A DNA stretch of 64,000 nt from Cytidiella melzeri. Lineage: Eukaryota; Basidiomycota; Agaricomycetes; Polyporales; Irpicaceae. Below, one piece after another: positions 44,106-53,801 of the stretch. The position numbers and the translations under genes are program-made. Numbering within the stretch: the stretch's first letter is position 1; every line of letters starts with the position of its first letter. The notes under the pieces were generated by a model. It ran no database searches. It was given only the letters and a program-made list of their open reading frames with translations, and had not been told where the DNA came from. The stretch lies in contig JABYQR010000180.1 in the NCBI GenBank assembly GCA_022592445.1, positions 25,172 to 89,171 on the forward strand. Direction: 5' to 3'.

Positions 44106-47100
44106 CTTTTTCTCCGGAAGGCAGGAGTTGAGTCTTTTCCGTCTTCCCACAAGGATACGTGTTGTAGAGTTTCTGAAGGTAGTTTCTCAAAATTCTCGTT
44201 GATTGGTCGGAAATTCATCGCCAAGAATAGAGATGCAGCGATTGGTCGTGGAGCTCCTGGGTGCCGTCTGTGGAAATCTTTAACTGCTTCATCAGCATGA
44301 GTGACGTTGGTTGCGGGTTCCCAGGAGTTTTCTGAATCTGGGTATCCTCTCCACTTGACGCGGTACTGAAACTCTTTCTTCCGTCCAAAGATCCTAGAAT
44401 CAAGGATCTGTTCTACTTCGTACTCCTCTTCTTCGTCAACCACAATCGGATCCGGTTCAGGAAATTCCCGGTTAGGGACCAAACTTGCTGTTTTGGCCGG
44501 TCGTAGCCTATCTACATGGAACACGGGGTGTCGCTTGTCTCGAATGGTGAGTTTGACCCAATAATTCAGGTCCCCAATCTTTTCCAAGACTTCATAAGGA
44601 CCATCTCGTTTCAGTGCTAGTTTTGCCACCGGCTGTTCCTTTGGATGCTTCTCGCGCTCCACGTAAACCTTATCACCGACTTTAAACTGCGGCGCCTTTG
44701 TAACTCCGTGATCATAGAATCGCTTCATGCGTTCTGCCGTGAGTTGTAGCGCAGCTTTGGCATCTTCTTGGGCTTCTCGGAGTGCTCGAAGACGCTCGTC
44801 TGCTGCAGGAACGTTTGATACCGGATTCAAAGGCACCTGGAACTCTGGTAGATACCCATAGATCAGTTCGAAGGGGGCCTTCCCGGTGGACGAGTGTACT
44901 CGGCTATTGAGCGCAAACTCCGCAATTGGCAACCAGTCTACCCAGTCATGCTGTCGGAAGGAACAGAATACTCGGAGATATTGTTCTATCTCTTGGTTCA
45001 TACGTTCTGTTTTACCGTCTGTCTGAGGGTGGTACGCAGTGGACATTGACGACTTTACTCCGAGTGCATCGTAGATAGCACGGAGAAACTTGGATGCAAA
45101 TACCGATCCACGGTCTGAGATCATCTGACGAGGTACACCATGGAGTCGAAACACGTTTGCAATATAGTCCTGCACGTGTTTGGGAGTTTTCATGCTTTCT
45201 CGTGATGGATAGCAATGCACCTGCGCTGTTGTCCGATCAACTACAACCGTGATAGAATCGTATCCTTTACATGGCGGTAACTTGACAATGAAGTCCGTGG
45301 TAACGCTTTCCCATGGAGCATTGGGCGGATCTAGTGGATTGAGTGGGCCACGTGGTGGGGCGGGGTATGTCTTGGTTCTTTGACAAGTATCACACGTGTC
45401 TACATAGTCATTGACAAAGCGTGTCATGCTGGGCCACCAGTAGTTCCGAGAGAGTAGTTCCAGCGTTTTGTACCTGCCCGGATGTCCAGCGGCGGGTAAG
45501 TCGTGATGTCTCCGAACTAGTTCCTTTCGGATTTCGTCATCTTTAGGAACATAAACTTTTCCCCGGAACAATAACAGTCCATTCTCGTTGTTCCACTCTT
45601 CGAGTCCCCGGCTAAGAAGGCGAGGTCCGAGTTTCTTGACTTTGGCAAGTGCTTCTGCTACCTCGGTTTCTCGAAGAGAACAGTCACGGATACGTTTCAA
45701 CAGGTCTCTGTCTGGCTGTACACTAGCTTGCCCACGTTGCGAAGCGGCAGCTCGGAAAACCTCAGGCGCTAAAACTACTTGTGACAGATTGTCTTCTTCG
45801 TCTTTGACCTCGTGTTGGCCCAATCGTGACATGGAATCCGACTTTCCCATAGATTTCCCGGGCTTTGGGATGATCTCAAAGTTGAAACGTGAGAGGAACA
45901 ATGACCAACGCGCTTGACGACGTGTCAAATTGCGAGCGGTCTTCCAATACTCGAGATTCTTGTGGTCAGAGAAAATAGGGAATTTCTCTGGTAGCCCTTC
46001 CAAATAATGACGCCAGTCTTCAAGGGCTCGTACAATTGCCATAAGTTCTCGGTCGTAGATCTCATAGTTTCGTTTGGTCTCAGTCATGCCTTCAGACCGA
46101 TAGGCTACTGGGTGCCACGTGCCGTCTTCGGCTTGTTGTTCCAACACCCCTCCCTTTGCATATCCGGATGCATCCGTCTCCAAACGTGTGGGTCTATCAA
46201 AACTCCACATTGCCAATACTGGTGCTTCCACGAATCGTTGGCGGAGTTCATCGAACGCTGACTGTTCTTCAGGACCCCACTTCCAAGGGACCTTACCCGT
46301 GAGACGGTCTAGGGGTTTACATATCTTCCCAAAATCCCTGATGAACCTTCGGAAGAAGTTTGCAAACCCACGGAATCGGCGGATGTCAGAGACGTTCTGC
46401 GGTACAGGCCATTCAGCCACTGCCTTTACTTTGACAGGATCCATACGTAACTGATTGTGGCCAATGATGACGCCAAGGTACTCCGTTTCTGATCTCTCAA
46501 ACTCGCATTTCTCAGGTTTCAAGAATAGGTCATGTTGCCTGAGCCGTCTCAGAACTTCATGTACCACCTCGCGGTGCTCGGATATCTCCTTGGAATAGAT
46601 AAGGATATCGTCTAAGTAGACTGTGACTTTGCCTTCGGCAATGAGGTCGGCAAAAATATCATTCATCATATTCTGGAATGTAGCCGGAGAGTTTGTTAGT
46701 CCGAAGAACATGACGGTCGGTTCGAAAAGTCCACGGTTGGTTACAAACGCTGCCTTGTGTTCATCACCTTCTTTGATGCGGACATTGTTATATCCCCATC
46801 TGACATCTAGTTTGGTGAAGAACCTAGCGCCTCGCAGTCTATCCATGAGTTCGGAGATCAACGGCAATGGATACCTGTTTTTGATAGTGACTTTGTTTAG
46901 CTTCTGGTAATCCTGCACTGGGCGTAACTTTCCATCCTTTTTCTTGACAAAGAATAAGGGTGATGCCATGGGGGACTTTGACGGTCGAATGTACCCTTTC
47001 TCTAAATTTTCTCGGATAAACTTGTCAAGCTCTTCTTGCTCGGGATGGGACAGTGGGTAAACTTTTGCATGGAATCCTTTTGCTTCCGGAATCAACTCGA

Positions 47101-48052
47101 TTGCATGGTCATATGACTTGTGTTCTGGAAGCCGTTGAGATTCCGTTTCAGAGAAAATGTGAGCATGTTGTCGATATTGCTCAGGTACCATCTCCTCAAA
47201 GGTTTTGACTGGTTTAACCCAGTTCTCAACCTCAGCTAGTTCACTAGAGTATGTGTATCCCGCTAGAGTGAACAGGCGTTCGCCTTCCTGTACCATAGGT
47301 GTCGGACGTGTGCGTACAATGCGTCGGGGAGTTCCTTTTCCACCGAGCTGAGTAGTGGCCTGTGCCTGTAACTTCGGCGATTCGGCCTCATCCAAACTTT
47401 CTGAACCTTCCGTGGTTTCCTCAATGTCTTCTTCGACATCCTCCGTATCCACCGGCAAGTACGGGAGTTGTTCCACAACTTTCCGTAGTCCCGGAGTTCT
47501 CTTCCTATGTTTAGGCTCAGCCGTTCTCTTAGCTGCAACCTCCTTCGCCTCATCAACCCATTGCCTGGGTTTACATGCATCAGGACATCCATCCATCCTG
47601 ATGATGCCTTCGTACCAATCAATGGTGGGGTTATGGTACCGCAACCAATCGATTCCTATAATTACGTCTTCGGGTCCAATATCAGTGACCGTGAAGATGG
47701 TCCTCTCCTCGTGGTCCCTTATCCTCATATTGGGAATGGCAACTTCGTCAATAGCCCCGTCTCGATTTGGGGTTCTGTCTATGTTGTACACCGGAATGGG
47801 TTGTTTCAACTTCCGGGTTCTGATACGATGCTCTCGAACAAACCGTTTATGAATGAATAGTGTCGAGGCTCCACTATCAATCATTGCTGCGACTTCTTTA
47901 GATCTCCGCACTCCTGAAACTGTGATGGGTATGTGAAAATGTTCCGATTCAGAACCAGTCTCTAATACATCAGACGCGAGTACGGAAAATCTATTGTTAC
48001 ATGGTATACGCGGGGCGCGTGCTTGCGCAGCTCGAATCACGGCCCGAATCAA
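44099..48052 (-). CDS. pol: Ty3/gypsy Pol polyprotein with chromodomain
   Basis: An uninterrupted 1,317-codon frame in the -1 phase relative to gag, with no initiating ATG at its head; expression by -1 frameshift is inferred. Domains in order: retropepsin with AAMIDSGASTLFIHK (about residue 45) and ILG-type IIGIDWL; reverse transcriptase with VQDYQKLNKVTIKNRYPLP and the YLDD box; RNase H with TDASGYA; integrase zinc finger H-H...C-x2-C (HHDLPAAGH..., CDTCQRTK); integrase core Asp/Asp/Glu (TTDFIVKLP, ISDRGSVFAS, TDGKTERMNQ); a GPY-type module; then a chromodomain (EEEEYEVEQILDSR.., YRVKWRGYPDSENSWEP). It makes protease, RT/RNase H and integrase, and the chromodomain is expected to target insertion to marked chromatin. 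All catalytic residues I can see are intact. Confidence 0.95.
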   Translation of the reverse strand: MIRAVIRAAQARAPRIPCNNRFSVLASDVLETGSESEHFHIPITVSGVRRSKEVAAMIDSGASTLFIHKRFVREHRIRTRKLKQPIPVYNIDRTPNRDGAIDEVAIPNMRIRDHEERTIFTVTDIGPEDVIIGIDWLRYHNPTIDWYEGIIRMDGCPDACKPRQWVDEAKEVAAKRTAEPKHRKRTPGLRKVVEQLPYLPVDTEDVEEDIEETTEGSESLDEAESPKLQAQATTQLGGKGTPRRIVRTRPTPMVQEGERLFTLAGYTYSSELAEVENWVKPVKTFEEMVPEQYRQHAHIFSETESQRLPEHKSYDHAIELIPEAKGFHAKVYPLSHPEQEELDKFIRENLEKGYIRPSKSPMASPLFFVKKKDGKLRPVQDYQKLNKVTIKNRYPLPLISELMDRLRGARFFTKLDVRWGYNNVRIKEGDEHKAAFVTNRGLFEPTVMFFGLTNSPATFQNMMNDIFADLIAEGKVTVYLDDILIYSKEISEHREVVHEVLRRLRQHDLFLKPEKCEFERSETEYLGVIIGHNQLRMDPVKVKAVAEWPVPQNVSDIRRFRGFANFFRRFIRDFGKICKPLDRLTGKVPWKWGPEEQSAFDELRQRFVEAPVLAMWSFDRPTRLETDASGYAKGGVLEQQAEDGTWHPVAYRSEGMTETKRNYEIYDRELMAIVRALEDWRHYLEGLPEKFPIFSDHKNLEYWKTARNLTRRQARWSLFLSRFNFEIIPKPGKSMGKSDSMSRLGQHEVKDEEDNLSQVVLAPEVFRAAASQRGQASVQPDRDLLKRIRDCSLRETEVAEALAKVKKLGPRLLSRGLEEWNNENGLLLFRGKVYVPKDDEIRKELVRRHHDLPAAGHPGRYKTLELLSRNYWWPSMTRFVNDYVDTCDTCQRTKTYPAPPRGPLNPLDPPNAPWESVTTDFIVKLPPCKGYDSITVVVDRTTAQVHCYPSRESMKTPKHVQDYIANVFRLHGVPRQMISDRGSVFASKFLRAIYDALGVKSSMSTAYHPQTDGKTERMNQEIEQYLRVFCSFRQHDWVDWLPIAEFALNSRVHSSTGKAPFELIYGYLPEFQVPLNPVSNVPAADERLRALREAQEDAKAALQLTAERMKRFYDHGVTKAPQFKVGDKVYVEREKHPKEQPVAKLALKRDGPYEVLEKIGDLNYWVKLTIRDKRHPVFHVDRLRPAKTASLVPNREFPEPDPIVVDEEEEYEVEQILDSRIFGRKKEFQYRVKWRGYPDSENSWEPATNVTHADEAVKDFHRRHPGAPRPIAASLFLAMNFRPINENFEKLPSETLQHVSLWEDGKDSTPAFRRKSL

Positions 48053-49374
48053 AAACCCCCCTCAAGTCTCTTCTTGAGGTCAGCATTCTCTGCCTTCAAC
48101 TTTTCCAGCTCTCCAAGTATTGCGTTTAGGGTTACTTCTGATACCCCTGATGGAATTGGCTCTCCGGTTGCCTCCGGTTTCTTCCCTTCGGCTTTAGAGG
48201 TCGAGGCCTCTGCATTGGTAGCTGCTACACGTGGTCCACGAGGAGGTGGACGAGGGACTGCGGGTTTGGTACATGTGCGCGCAATATGATTAGGATCCGT
48301 TGTAAGTTCCTGGCAGTTATAACACCGCCGTCCTTGTTGCATCTTGGAGGCGTCAACCTCCATAGGAACCGGGCCATTGGGAGCGCGAGGGACCGGTGTA
48401 AACCGGGGCTGGGACTGAGTAGGTCTCGACATGGTCGAGGAGGGAACAGACGGAATTTTCTTCTCCGTTGTTTCTCTGATGCGGGCATACGCAGCCGCCA
48501 TTTTCAGAGACCTGTCAATCCACCCCTGATAGGTCGTTGGTGGAGCTTCGGCAGTTGCCAATCTACCATAGATGTACTCCGGGAGACCCTTGATGAAGCG
48601 GATCTCCTTGTCCTTGTCACTTAATCCGGAGATGCGACCCACGTAGGATTGGAAGTCTGTGACATATGTTCCTACGTCACGCGCGTTCTTCTCCTTCTTC
48701 TCAGCTCCACAGAGCTTCTCCAATTCTCGGATAGCAGTATCTTCGGGTGTTGCATCGCCGAAGTACTTCTTGAGCTCGGTCTTAAACTTGGCCCATGTAT
48801 CAAGGTTGGCCGGTAAATTACCGTTGTGATCAGCCATATGGTCCGTGACTGGTATTGCCCATTGGGCAGCCTTCTCTGACAACCGGTAGATTGCTGTCAG
48901 GACCTTGGCTTTTTCATCGGCGATACTGGCGGTCACCCAGTAAGCTTCGCATTGTGACAGGAACCGTTCTAAGTCGCGGCCATGTTCGCCCTTGTATCTA
49001 TCGGGCTTGGTGTCGTTATTGTTGACCGTGACTTGCTGTCTCGGCATTGCTTGCGTAACTGCAGCTACAATGGCTGCAATTAAGGCAGGATCAACAGCGG
49101 GTGTTGTCATTGTGATGGGATCGGGAATAATGGGGGTGATGTCTGGTGAGACCGGTGGGATTTCCGGTACAACTAAACTGGTATCAACTTCGACTTCTTC
49201 AGGAACTTCGACAGTCAACGGAATTTGACTGTTATCACAGGGTACGTAACCGAAGTATCGTTGTCTTTGTCTGAAATGACGAGATACCACAAACTTTTGA
49301 CTCCGATTTGGACACGGCTGCTGTTCACAGACTTCGATATACGCGTGATCCTCTTCGTTATCGTGACAGTCCAC
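48049..49374 (-). CDS. gag: Ty3/gypsy Gag with Cys-rich leader
   Basis: A 441-codon frame. The first ATG in it is at 49110 (M-T-T-P-A-V-D-P, giving 353 aa); the segment before it has no ATG back to a stop at 49428-49426. The Gag core runs from PDRYKGEHGRDLERFLSQCEAY to the nucleocapsid. The zinc knuckle is unusual: C-Y-N-C, eight residues, H, four, C, i.e. CX2CX8HX4C instead of CX2CX4HX4C. The C-terminal end is a short coiled coil (LGELEKLKAENADLKKRLEGGF). The ATG-less leader carries CEQQPCPNR, also present in the copia leader ORF at 63.3 kb. The stop TGA (48051-48049) directly follows the slippery sequence G_GGT_TTT. Confidence 0.88.
   Translation of the reverse strand: MDCHDNEEDHAYIEVCEQQPCPNRSQKFVVSRHFRQRQRYFGYVPCDNSQIPLTVEVPEEVEVDTSLVVPEIPPVSPDITPIIPDPITMTTPAVDPALIAAIVAAVTQAMPRQQVTVNNNDTKPDRYKGEHGRDLERFLSQCEAYWVTASIADEKAKVLTAIYRLSEKAAQWAIPVTDHMADHNGNLPANLDTWAKFKTELKKYFGDATPEDTAIRELEKLCGAEKKEKNARDVGTYVTDFQSYVGRISGLSDKDKEIRFIKGLPEYIYGRLATAEAPPTTYQGWIDRSLKMAAAYARIRETTEKKIPSVPSSTMSRPTQSQPRFTPVPRAPNGPVPMEVDASKMQQGRRCYNCQELTTDPNHIARTCTKPAVPRPPPRGPRVAATNAEASTSKAEGKKPEATGEPIPSGVSEVTLNAILGELEKLKAENADLKKRLEGGF
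48052..48058 (-). promoter_or_regulatory. -1 frameshift heptamer G_GGT_TTT at gag stop
   Basis: Read on the minus strand, gag ends GAG GGG GGT TTT TGA. The heptamer G GGT TTT fits X_XXY_YYZ, and the -1 frame (TTG ATT CGG...) is the pol frame. A downstream pseudoknot was not worked out. Confidence 0.75.
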
Positions 49375-49432
49375 ACGATCGTCGGGATCAAAAACGTGGA
49401 AAAGATTATCGCACTCAATGATTGCTTATCTA

Positions 49433-50152
49433 TTACAAAGGGAGTTTCTCAAAGTATCCTCCGTCCGCTACAAATGCAACTCGACTCGTGACCTCTGTCA
49501 ACCTCTTGCGTAATTGCGTGAAGTTGATCTGTCCTACTGACTGCAAGCCCCAGTTCAGTGCTTTGAGCTGGGCAGGTGTGCGCGTGGAGAGTACTTCCTC
49601 CGTGTGCTCGATGAGGTGTAGAAGTTTATCGTTGAGTAACAGGACTGACTTGACCTGTGAGTCGTTGCGGTCTCGGGTAAGCTCGATCAGGATCTTGAGG
49701 CGTCTGGTCGTGGCCTCGATCTTCGGCTTGAGAATGCCGACTTGGTCCTTGATGGAGAACTTGTGAAAGTCAAGTGTCACCGGTTTCTGTGCGTCTGGAC
49801 GAGGTGGCGGGGGTGCCCGAGCAATGCCGTCCTTGAGAGATGGTTTCTCAATACGATCGGCGAGTGTTTGTGCGCGTTCCGTGCGTGCACGTTCCTTAAT
49901 AGACTCGTTGTCACGAGCAAACTTTTCGTGATCGAAGGCTGGGAGTCTGGTGCCGAGGGGGTGATAGTGGGGACGACGTGAGACGTAGGAGACAATAGCT
50001 TCGAGGTCCTTCTCTGTATAGAGGTGAGGACGTCCTTGCTCACGTAGTTCTCGGCGAGCTTCAAAGAAGGACTCAGGTACGCGGCGACGAATGTGTATGT
50101 CCTTAGGCACTACAACCACGAAGTGAGATGGAAGGTCAAAGGTCCGGGCCAA
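49433..50152 (-). CDS. ORF0 of nested gypsy
   Basis: 239 codons between the 5' LTR and gag, ending with tandem stops TAA TAG. Homologous to the ORF at 2263-2934 (see that entry for shared blocks). Features: basic N-terminus (PKDIHIRRRVPESFFEARREL), helical charged centre (ERARTERAQTLADR), Pro-rich hinge (APPPPRPD), and a C-terminal LNWGLQSVGQINF motif followed by a non-homologous tail. No known domain. The gag frame is +1 to it. It is the first ORF on the genomic RNA and would be the one most easily translated. Confidence 0.75.
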   Translation of the reverse strand: MARTFDLPSHFVVVVPKDIHIRRRVPESFFEARRELREQGRPHLYTEKDLEAIVSYVSRRPHYHPLGTRLPAFDHEKFARDNESIKERARTERAQTLADRIEKPSLKDGIARAPPPPRPDAQKPVTLDFHKFSIKDQVGILKPKIEATTRRLKILIELTRDRNDSQVKSVLLLNDKLLHLIEHTEEVLSTRTPAQLKALNWGLQSVGQINFTQLRKRLTEVTSRVAFVADGGYFEKLPL

Positions 50153-50261
50153 TACAACGTACTGGTAAACCGGGGGGACTAAACTTTTTTAAAAACTTTT
50201 TGGGGAAAAGGATGTGTGCGATTGCGCGACGTCCAGGCGAGCGTAAGGAGATTCTACCTAA

Positions 50262-50770
50262 TGTCAAGAGCACAACCAAACTCTATGAAGAGCGAGGAAG
50301 TGACGACAAGGGGGGAGGAACGACGAGCGGACTCGCGTGGACGATGACGACAGGGATAATGATGATGAGGAAAGAGGGAGATACGACGCCGAGGGAGTAG
50401 CTAACAGTGAGCTAAAGACCAGGTTATATTAGTACTGTGAAGGACTAGGTACAAGGTGGACGTCACCTAAAGACCAGGAGGTAGAATCTGAGGTCTTTAG
50501 GGAGCTACAGGGTGGGTTTATATACATCTCAGACAAGGACCCCTGGTACCAGGTCTGTACTCCTAACACTGCTGTGGGAATGTATGGTGTGCTATGGTGC
50601 GATGTTCTACAATGTTCCAGCACCTTCTATGATCATGTGACCAGTCTGTCACATGCACTTGATCACATGCAGTAGCCATGTACCATCAATAAGATAAGAT
50701 AAGGAAATTGAGAAGGTAGGATAACGAAAATAAAAGGAAAAGAAAGGAAAAAGTGTGCATGGTCGTGACA
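50262..50770 (-). repeat. 5' LTR of nested gypsy
   Basis: 509 bp. Differs from the 3' LTR at four sites, all transitions, three of them in CpG/TpG contexts. Internal sequence begins TTAGGTAGAATCTCC. Confidence 0.95.
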
Positions 50771-50775
50771 GATGA
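50771..50775. repeat. gypsy target-site duplication, right
   Basis: GATGA, matching 43574-43578. Confidence 0.95.
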
Positions 50776-51948
50776 GGGTGTTTCAGATGACGAGAGGAGC
50801 AACGACGGGATGTATTGGGCAGGCGACAATGTTGAAGAGGATGAAGAGCTTCCTGACTGTGAAGACGACGACGATACCGATGACATACGACATGATTTAC
50901 GAGAAATATTATCAAGGGATGAATCTGACTCGGACGACGAATCAGGAGTTAGCGCAGACAGCACGGGAGCCGATCGGGTTGGTCCAAAATCACAGGACAA
51001 GACTTACCAATTTTGTCCTCCCATTCACCGTCTTCCCATACTCCGACTCTTTGCCAAGCACGCTTCCCAGCATCCACTCCTCCCTGAACGCCACGGAATG
51101 TCTCGGACTTCTCACAATATCAGACAGGACGCTGTGACGGAAATTTATTTTCATTGTCACCGGAATAATCTTACTGAAGTCTGGGCATACCTGTGGAATA
51201 ATTGGTATGCTAGGGACCGATGGCATCTATGGACGCGAAGCACTCATCCAACTTGTATTTCCAATCACCGAACAACGATGATGGTAGAGGCTTTGTGGCA
51301 CAACCTTAAGCGCCTCGTGCTTCACAACTACAGCCGACCTCCCGTTGATCTCGCGGTGTATGCTCTCGTCCACGGATCAATTCCCCCTTACCGCATTACT
51401 CTCTCTCGCTTCCTTCATGCACGCAGCGGTGGCCGCCCAAAAGGCCTGTCGAACATGCAAGAAGCATTCAAGAAGTCGTGGCAACGACTCCAGACTGTTC
51501 CTATCAAGGGCACGTACATCACTGATGTTACACAGTGGAAATGTGACTGTGGCTCACAGAAGTACCATGCACACCTGCTGTGCAAGCATCTAGCCCAGGC
51601 GGTCGGAGATGTTCCACCATCGTGGTGGTCTTGCGTGCACCGGTTCTATACCGCACCATTCTACGCCGCGCCGAGAGACGGTCGACTTAATGAGCAACCC
51701 CTGGAATCCGATCGCCCGTGCACTAGTATTGCGATTGAGATCGACGACTCAGATGATGATGAGGTCAAAGACCTTGTGCTGGATGAGGATAGCTGCTCGC
51801 GCAGCTCAGAACCGGTCCGTCTGCAGTAAATCTTCTTGTGCATATAATTACTAATTATGATCACTGCCACATGACAGATTAACTCGTCGCCAGCAAAACC
51901 ACCACCTACCGGAAGGGATATACCCACTGATTTAATACACTGGCCTCT

Positions 51949-52089
51949 ACACGTGTGATGAAGTCCGCTACCGTACCTTACAGTACCTACGCCCCGCCGC
52001 TCGTTGAGATCTGCCCTGCGATCGCCGACGGCGCCTATCGCGCGGACTTTCAAAGGCGACGAGAAAATGGTGGGAGATTATCCTCAAGT
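51949..52089 (-). repeat. MULE right terminal inverted repeat
   Basis: Inverted partner of 41151-41291; ends ...ATTATCCTCAAGT at 52089. Confidence 0.93.
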
Positions 52090-52098
52090 AATATTGGA
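52090..52098. repeat. MULE target-site duplication, right
   Basis: AATATTGGA, matching 41142-41150. Confidence 0.95.
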
Positions 52099-52540
52099 TG
52101 CTAGGCTTTGTGGCGTTGTGCCCTTGAGAATGTCGGCACAACTCAGCGAGCGAGGTTTCTCATGCCTTGTTCATTCAAGATCTTTCCGACTCAGGCTGCG
52201 AATCCACAGAGCAACATACATGTGTATTTGTATAGCTAGCTACCTGAGCAAAAACACCAGCACTACATATCAAGTGAGTAACTGCAAGCAGAATTCTTTC
52301 AATAACAAAAGAGGGCATAGCTGCGAAACTGAAGAAAGCAAAATCAGTCAACAAAGCGCGAAAGGAATGGCATAGGTATGTACATGGACGATAAACGATG
52401 GAAAGCGCATACGACATCGGACAAGAGCAAGACAATAGCGATAATAAAGAGCAAGCGGGTAGCAAGGCAGGAAAGCAAGGCGAGAGTAAGAGCAACAAAA
52501 ACGGTTGAAGAAAAGCGGATATTCTTTGTGCTTTTATGGA
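52099..52540. other. Unassigned stretch right of the MULE
   Basis: No gene or repeat recognised. It should contain the 3' UTR of the DUF7918 gene on the minus strand. Confidence 0.4.
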
Positions 52541-53801
52541 TTAGGTCTTGAAAGTGCGAGATGAGCATCGTCGGGTAGAAGAAGGTGTTGGCATCGATGT
52601 AGTCGAGGAATCTGCAACTGGAGATTGAGGTATGGTGAGTGTCAGCTGTGGTGTTTGAATTTGTGCTCCGGTGAGCGAGGCAAAACTGCTCTGTCGGGAG
52701 TCTAGAGGGGTAGGAGGGTAGGAAAGACCGGAGAAGGAAGTTTGCTGCCGCACAAAAGTCAGGTACGCCAGGGATTTTGGGCTTTTGAACTTACTCGGCT
52801 AGAGACAGGTTTTGCTAGCATGGCCGCGTTCATAGCAGTGTTAGGAGAGCATGGTGGCGTGAGCTGTTGTGGTTTCAACGGAACACTCAGATTTTGGGGA
52901 GTCTGTTCCTCGTCTGTAGACACAAGATCTTCCACAATCGGCTCCGGTTTGGGCTCTGCTAGGGCAGTTGCGGAAACAATACCTTGCTCAAGCAAAAACT
53001 CTGAGATGCCAGTGGATGAGTAAACAACAATCCTCGCCATCCGAGCAGAGACGTACCCCGAGTCCTGTATCTGAACAAAAATTGGACATACGTGCCGGGC
53101 TGTGATTTGTCGTATGGAACAAATGACCAAGTCTTGTCGTGCTGAACAGAAGCCGTCCTCTTCAAGCCGAATCTACAGGTAGTGCGTGAACATCTTTTTG
53201 CTGGCATCAACTGTTCAGAAATACACACCCAACGCATGCCTCTGATCCTCCGCGACGACTGCGTACCGACCTGGGAGGTTTAAGAGGAGCATTCTTCGCA
53301 TGATCCGGTGCCGTACGCTTCACTTGCTTGATTTTCAGGCTGATGGTACCAATATCAGGAGTGGGGTTTGACCCATGGCCTTCCACTGCAAGATACGGCG
53401 TGAGAGAGTAGCAGGTAGAGTATTGCAAAGTATCGCGCACCAGCTTCTGGAGCAGCAAACTGAAACAGTCTCTCAGATCGGTCGCTCACTCGAACACTTT
53501 CTCTTTGCGCTGCACCGAGACCGTACAAAAATCTTCCCGGCACTGTGAAACCATCAAGGTTAATATATGCTGCAGAGTCAACATTGGTGCCATGGTCGAG
53601 CCAATGCACTGCAAAGGTCTACATGAACCGTTCGTGAGAATTTGCGACGGCCAAATCTGAACAGAAGGGGCTCACCTTTCCGATATCACAGGGAATCCAA
53701 CACGACACTTTGTTCGATGTAGAGTCCACCACAACCTCAAACTCACGCAGCTCCTTGCCCTCAGATACAATCCAAGCCGAGAATCCTCGATGAGTGAGCA
53801 T
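52541..53801 (-). CDS. DUF7918 domain protein
   Basis: Six exons, 53801-53676, 53618-53441, 53385-53229, 53172-53057, 53000-52795 and 52744-52541, join GT-AG in phase to 328 aa. Start M-L-T-H-R-G-F-S-A-W-I-V and the blocks VSCWIPCDIGKTFAVHW, GTISLKIKQVKR, CVGFG, WSFVPYDK, GTYVQFLFRYRTREFLLEQGI follow the DUF7918 pattern, a family expanded in Agaricomycetes with unknown function. The C-terminal 100 residues are Ser/Thr/Pro-rich and disordered. No signal peptide or membrane helix; probably cytosolic or nuclear. It lies outside the MULE (element edge at 52089) and looks intact, so it is taken as a host gene. Confidence 0.85.

Larger units (their letters stand above)
43579..50770 (-). mobile_element. 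Complete Ty3/gypsy chromovirus nested in the MULE
   Basis: 7,192 bp with two 509-bp LTRs (TGTCA..TGACA), the 5-bp TSD GATGA, a polypurine tract, ORF0, gag and a full-length pol with a C-terminal chromodomain. The LTRs differ at only four positions by direct comparison, and all long frames are open. This is a young and possibly competent copy. Confidence 0.95.
41821..51829 (+). pseudogene. MULE transposase gene, interrupted
   Basis: The ATG at 41821 opens an N-terminal Cys4 zinc finger (CGKC...CEAC). Exons 41821-42248 and 42298-42592 carry a FAR1/FLYWCH-like region (FSCAQS.., FPCNGWLHI.., CHHVSY). From about 42640 comes the MULE DDE core: AMDST (first Asp, about 42925), TLSDKD (second Asp, about 43165), CFWHALRAMK. 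After the gypsy the gene resumes in frame at 50771, with an acidic stretch, the likely Glu in MMVEALWHNLK (about 51285) and a SWIM zinc finger CDCG...LCKH (about 51545-51590), ending at 51829. Across the empty site the frame joins as ...FDMD-EGVSDD. Two in-frame TGA stops (42913-42915, 43529-43531) show it had decayed independently of the insertion. Confidence 0.85.
41151..52089 (+). mobile_element. Complete Mutator-like element (MULE), split by a gypsy insertion
   Basis: Bounded by inverted termini ACTTGAGGATAATCTCCC..., about 141 bp long on each side, and by the 9-bp duplication AATATTGGA. Inside is one plus-strand transposase gene. Subtracting the nested gypsy (7,192 bp) and one 5-bp duplication gives an original element of about 3.74 kb. 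No captured host gene was seen. Confidence 0.93.

Noticed and set aside
48290..49110. Plus-strand ORFs overlapping gag/pol of the nested gypsy
   Set aside because: Shadows of the minus-strand retrotransposon genes.
52175..52498. 107-codon minus-strand ORF rich in Leu/Ser
   Set aside because: No homology and low-complexity composition; falls in the 3' flank of the DUF7918 gene.
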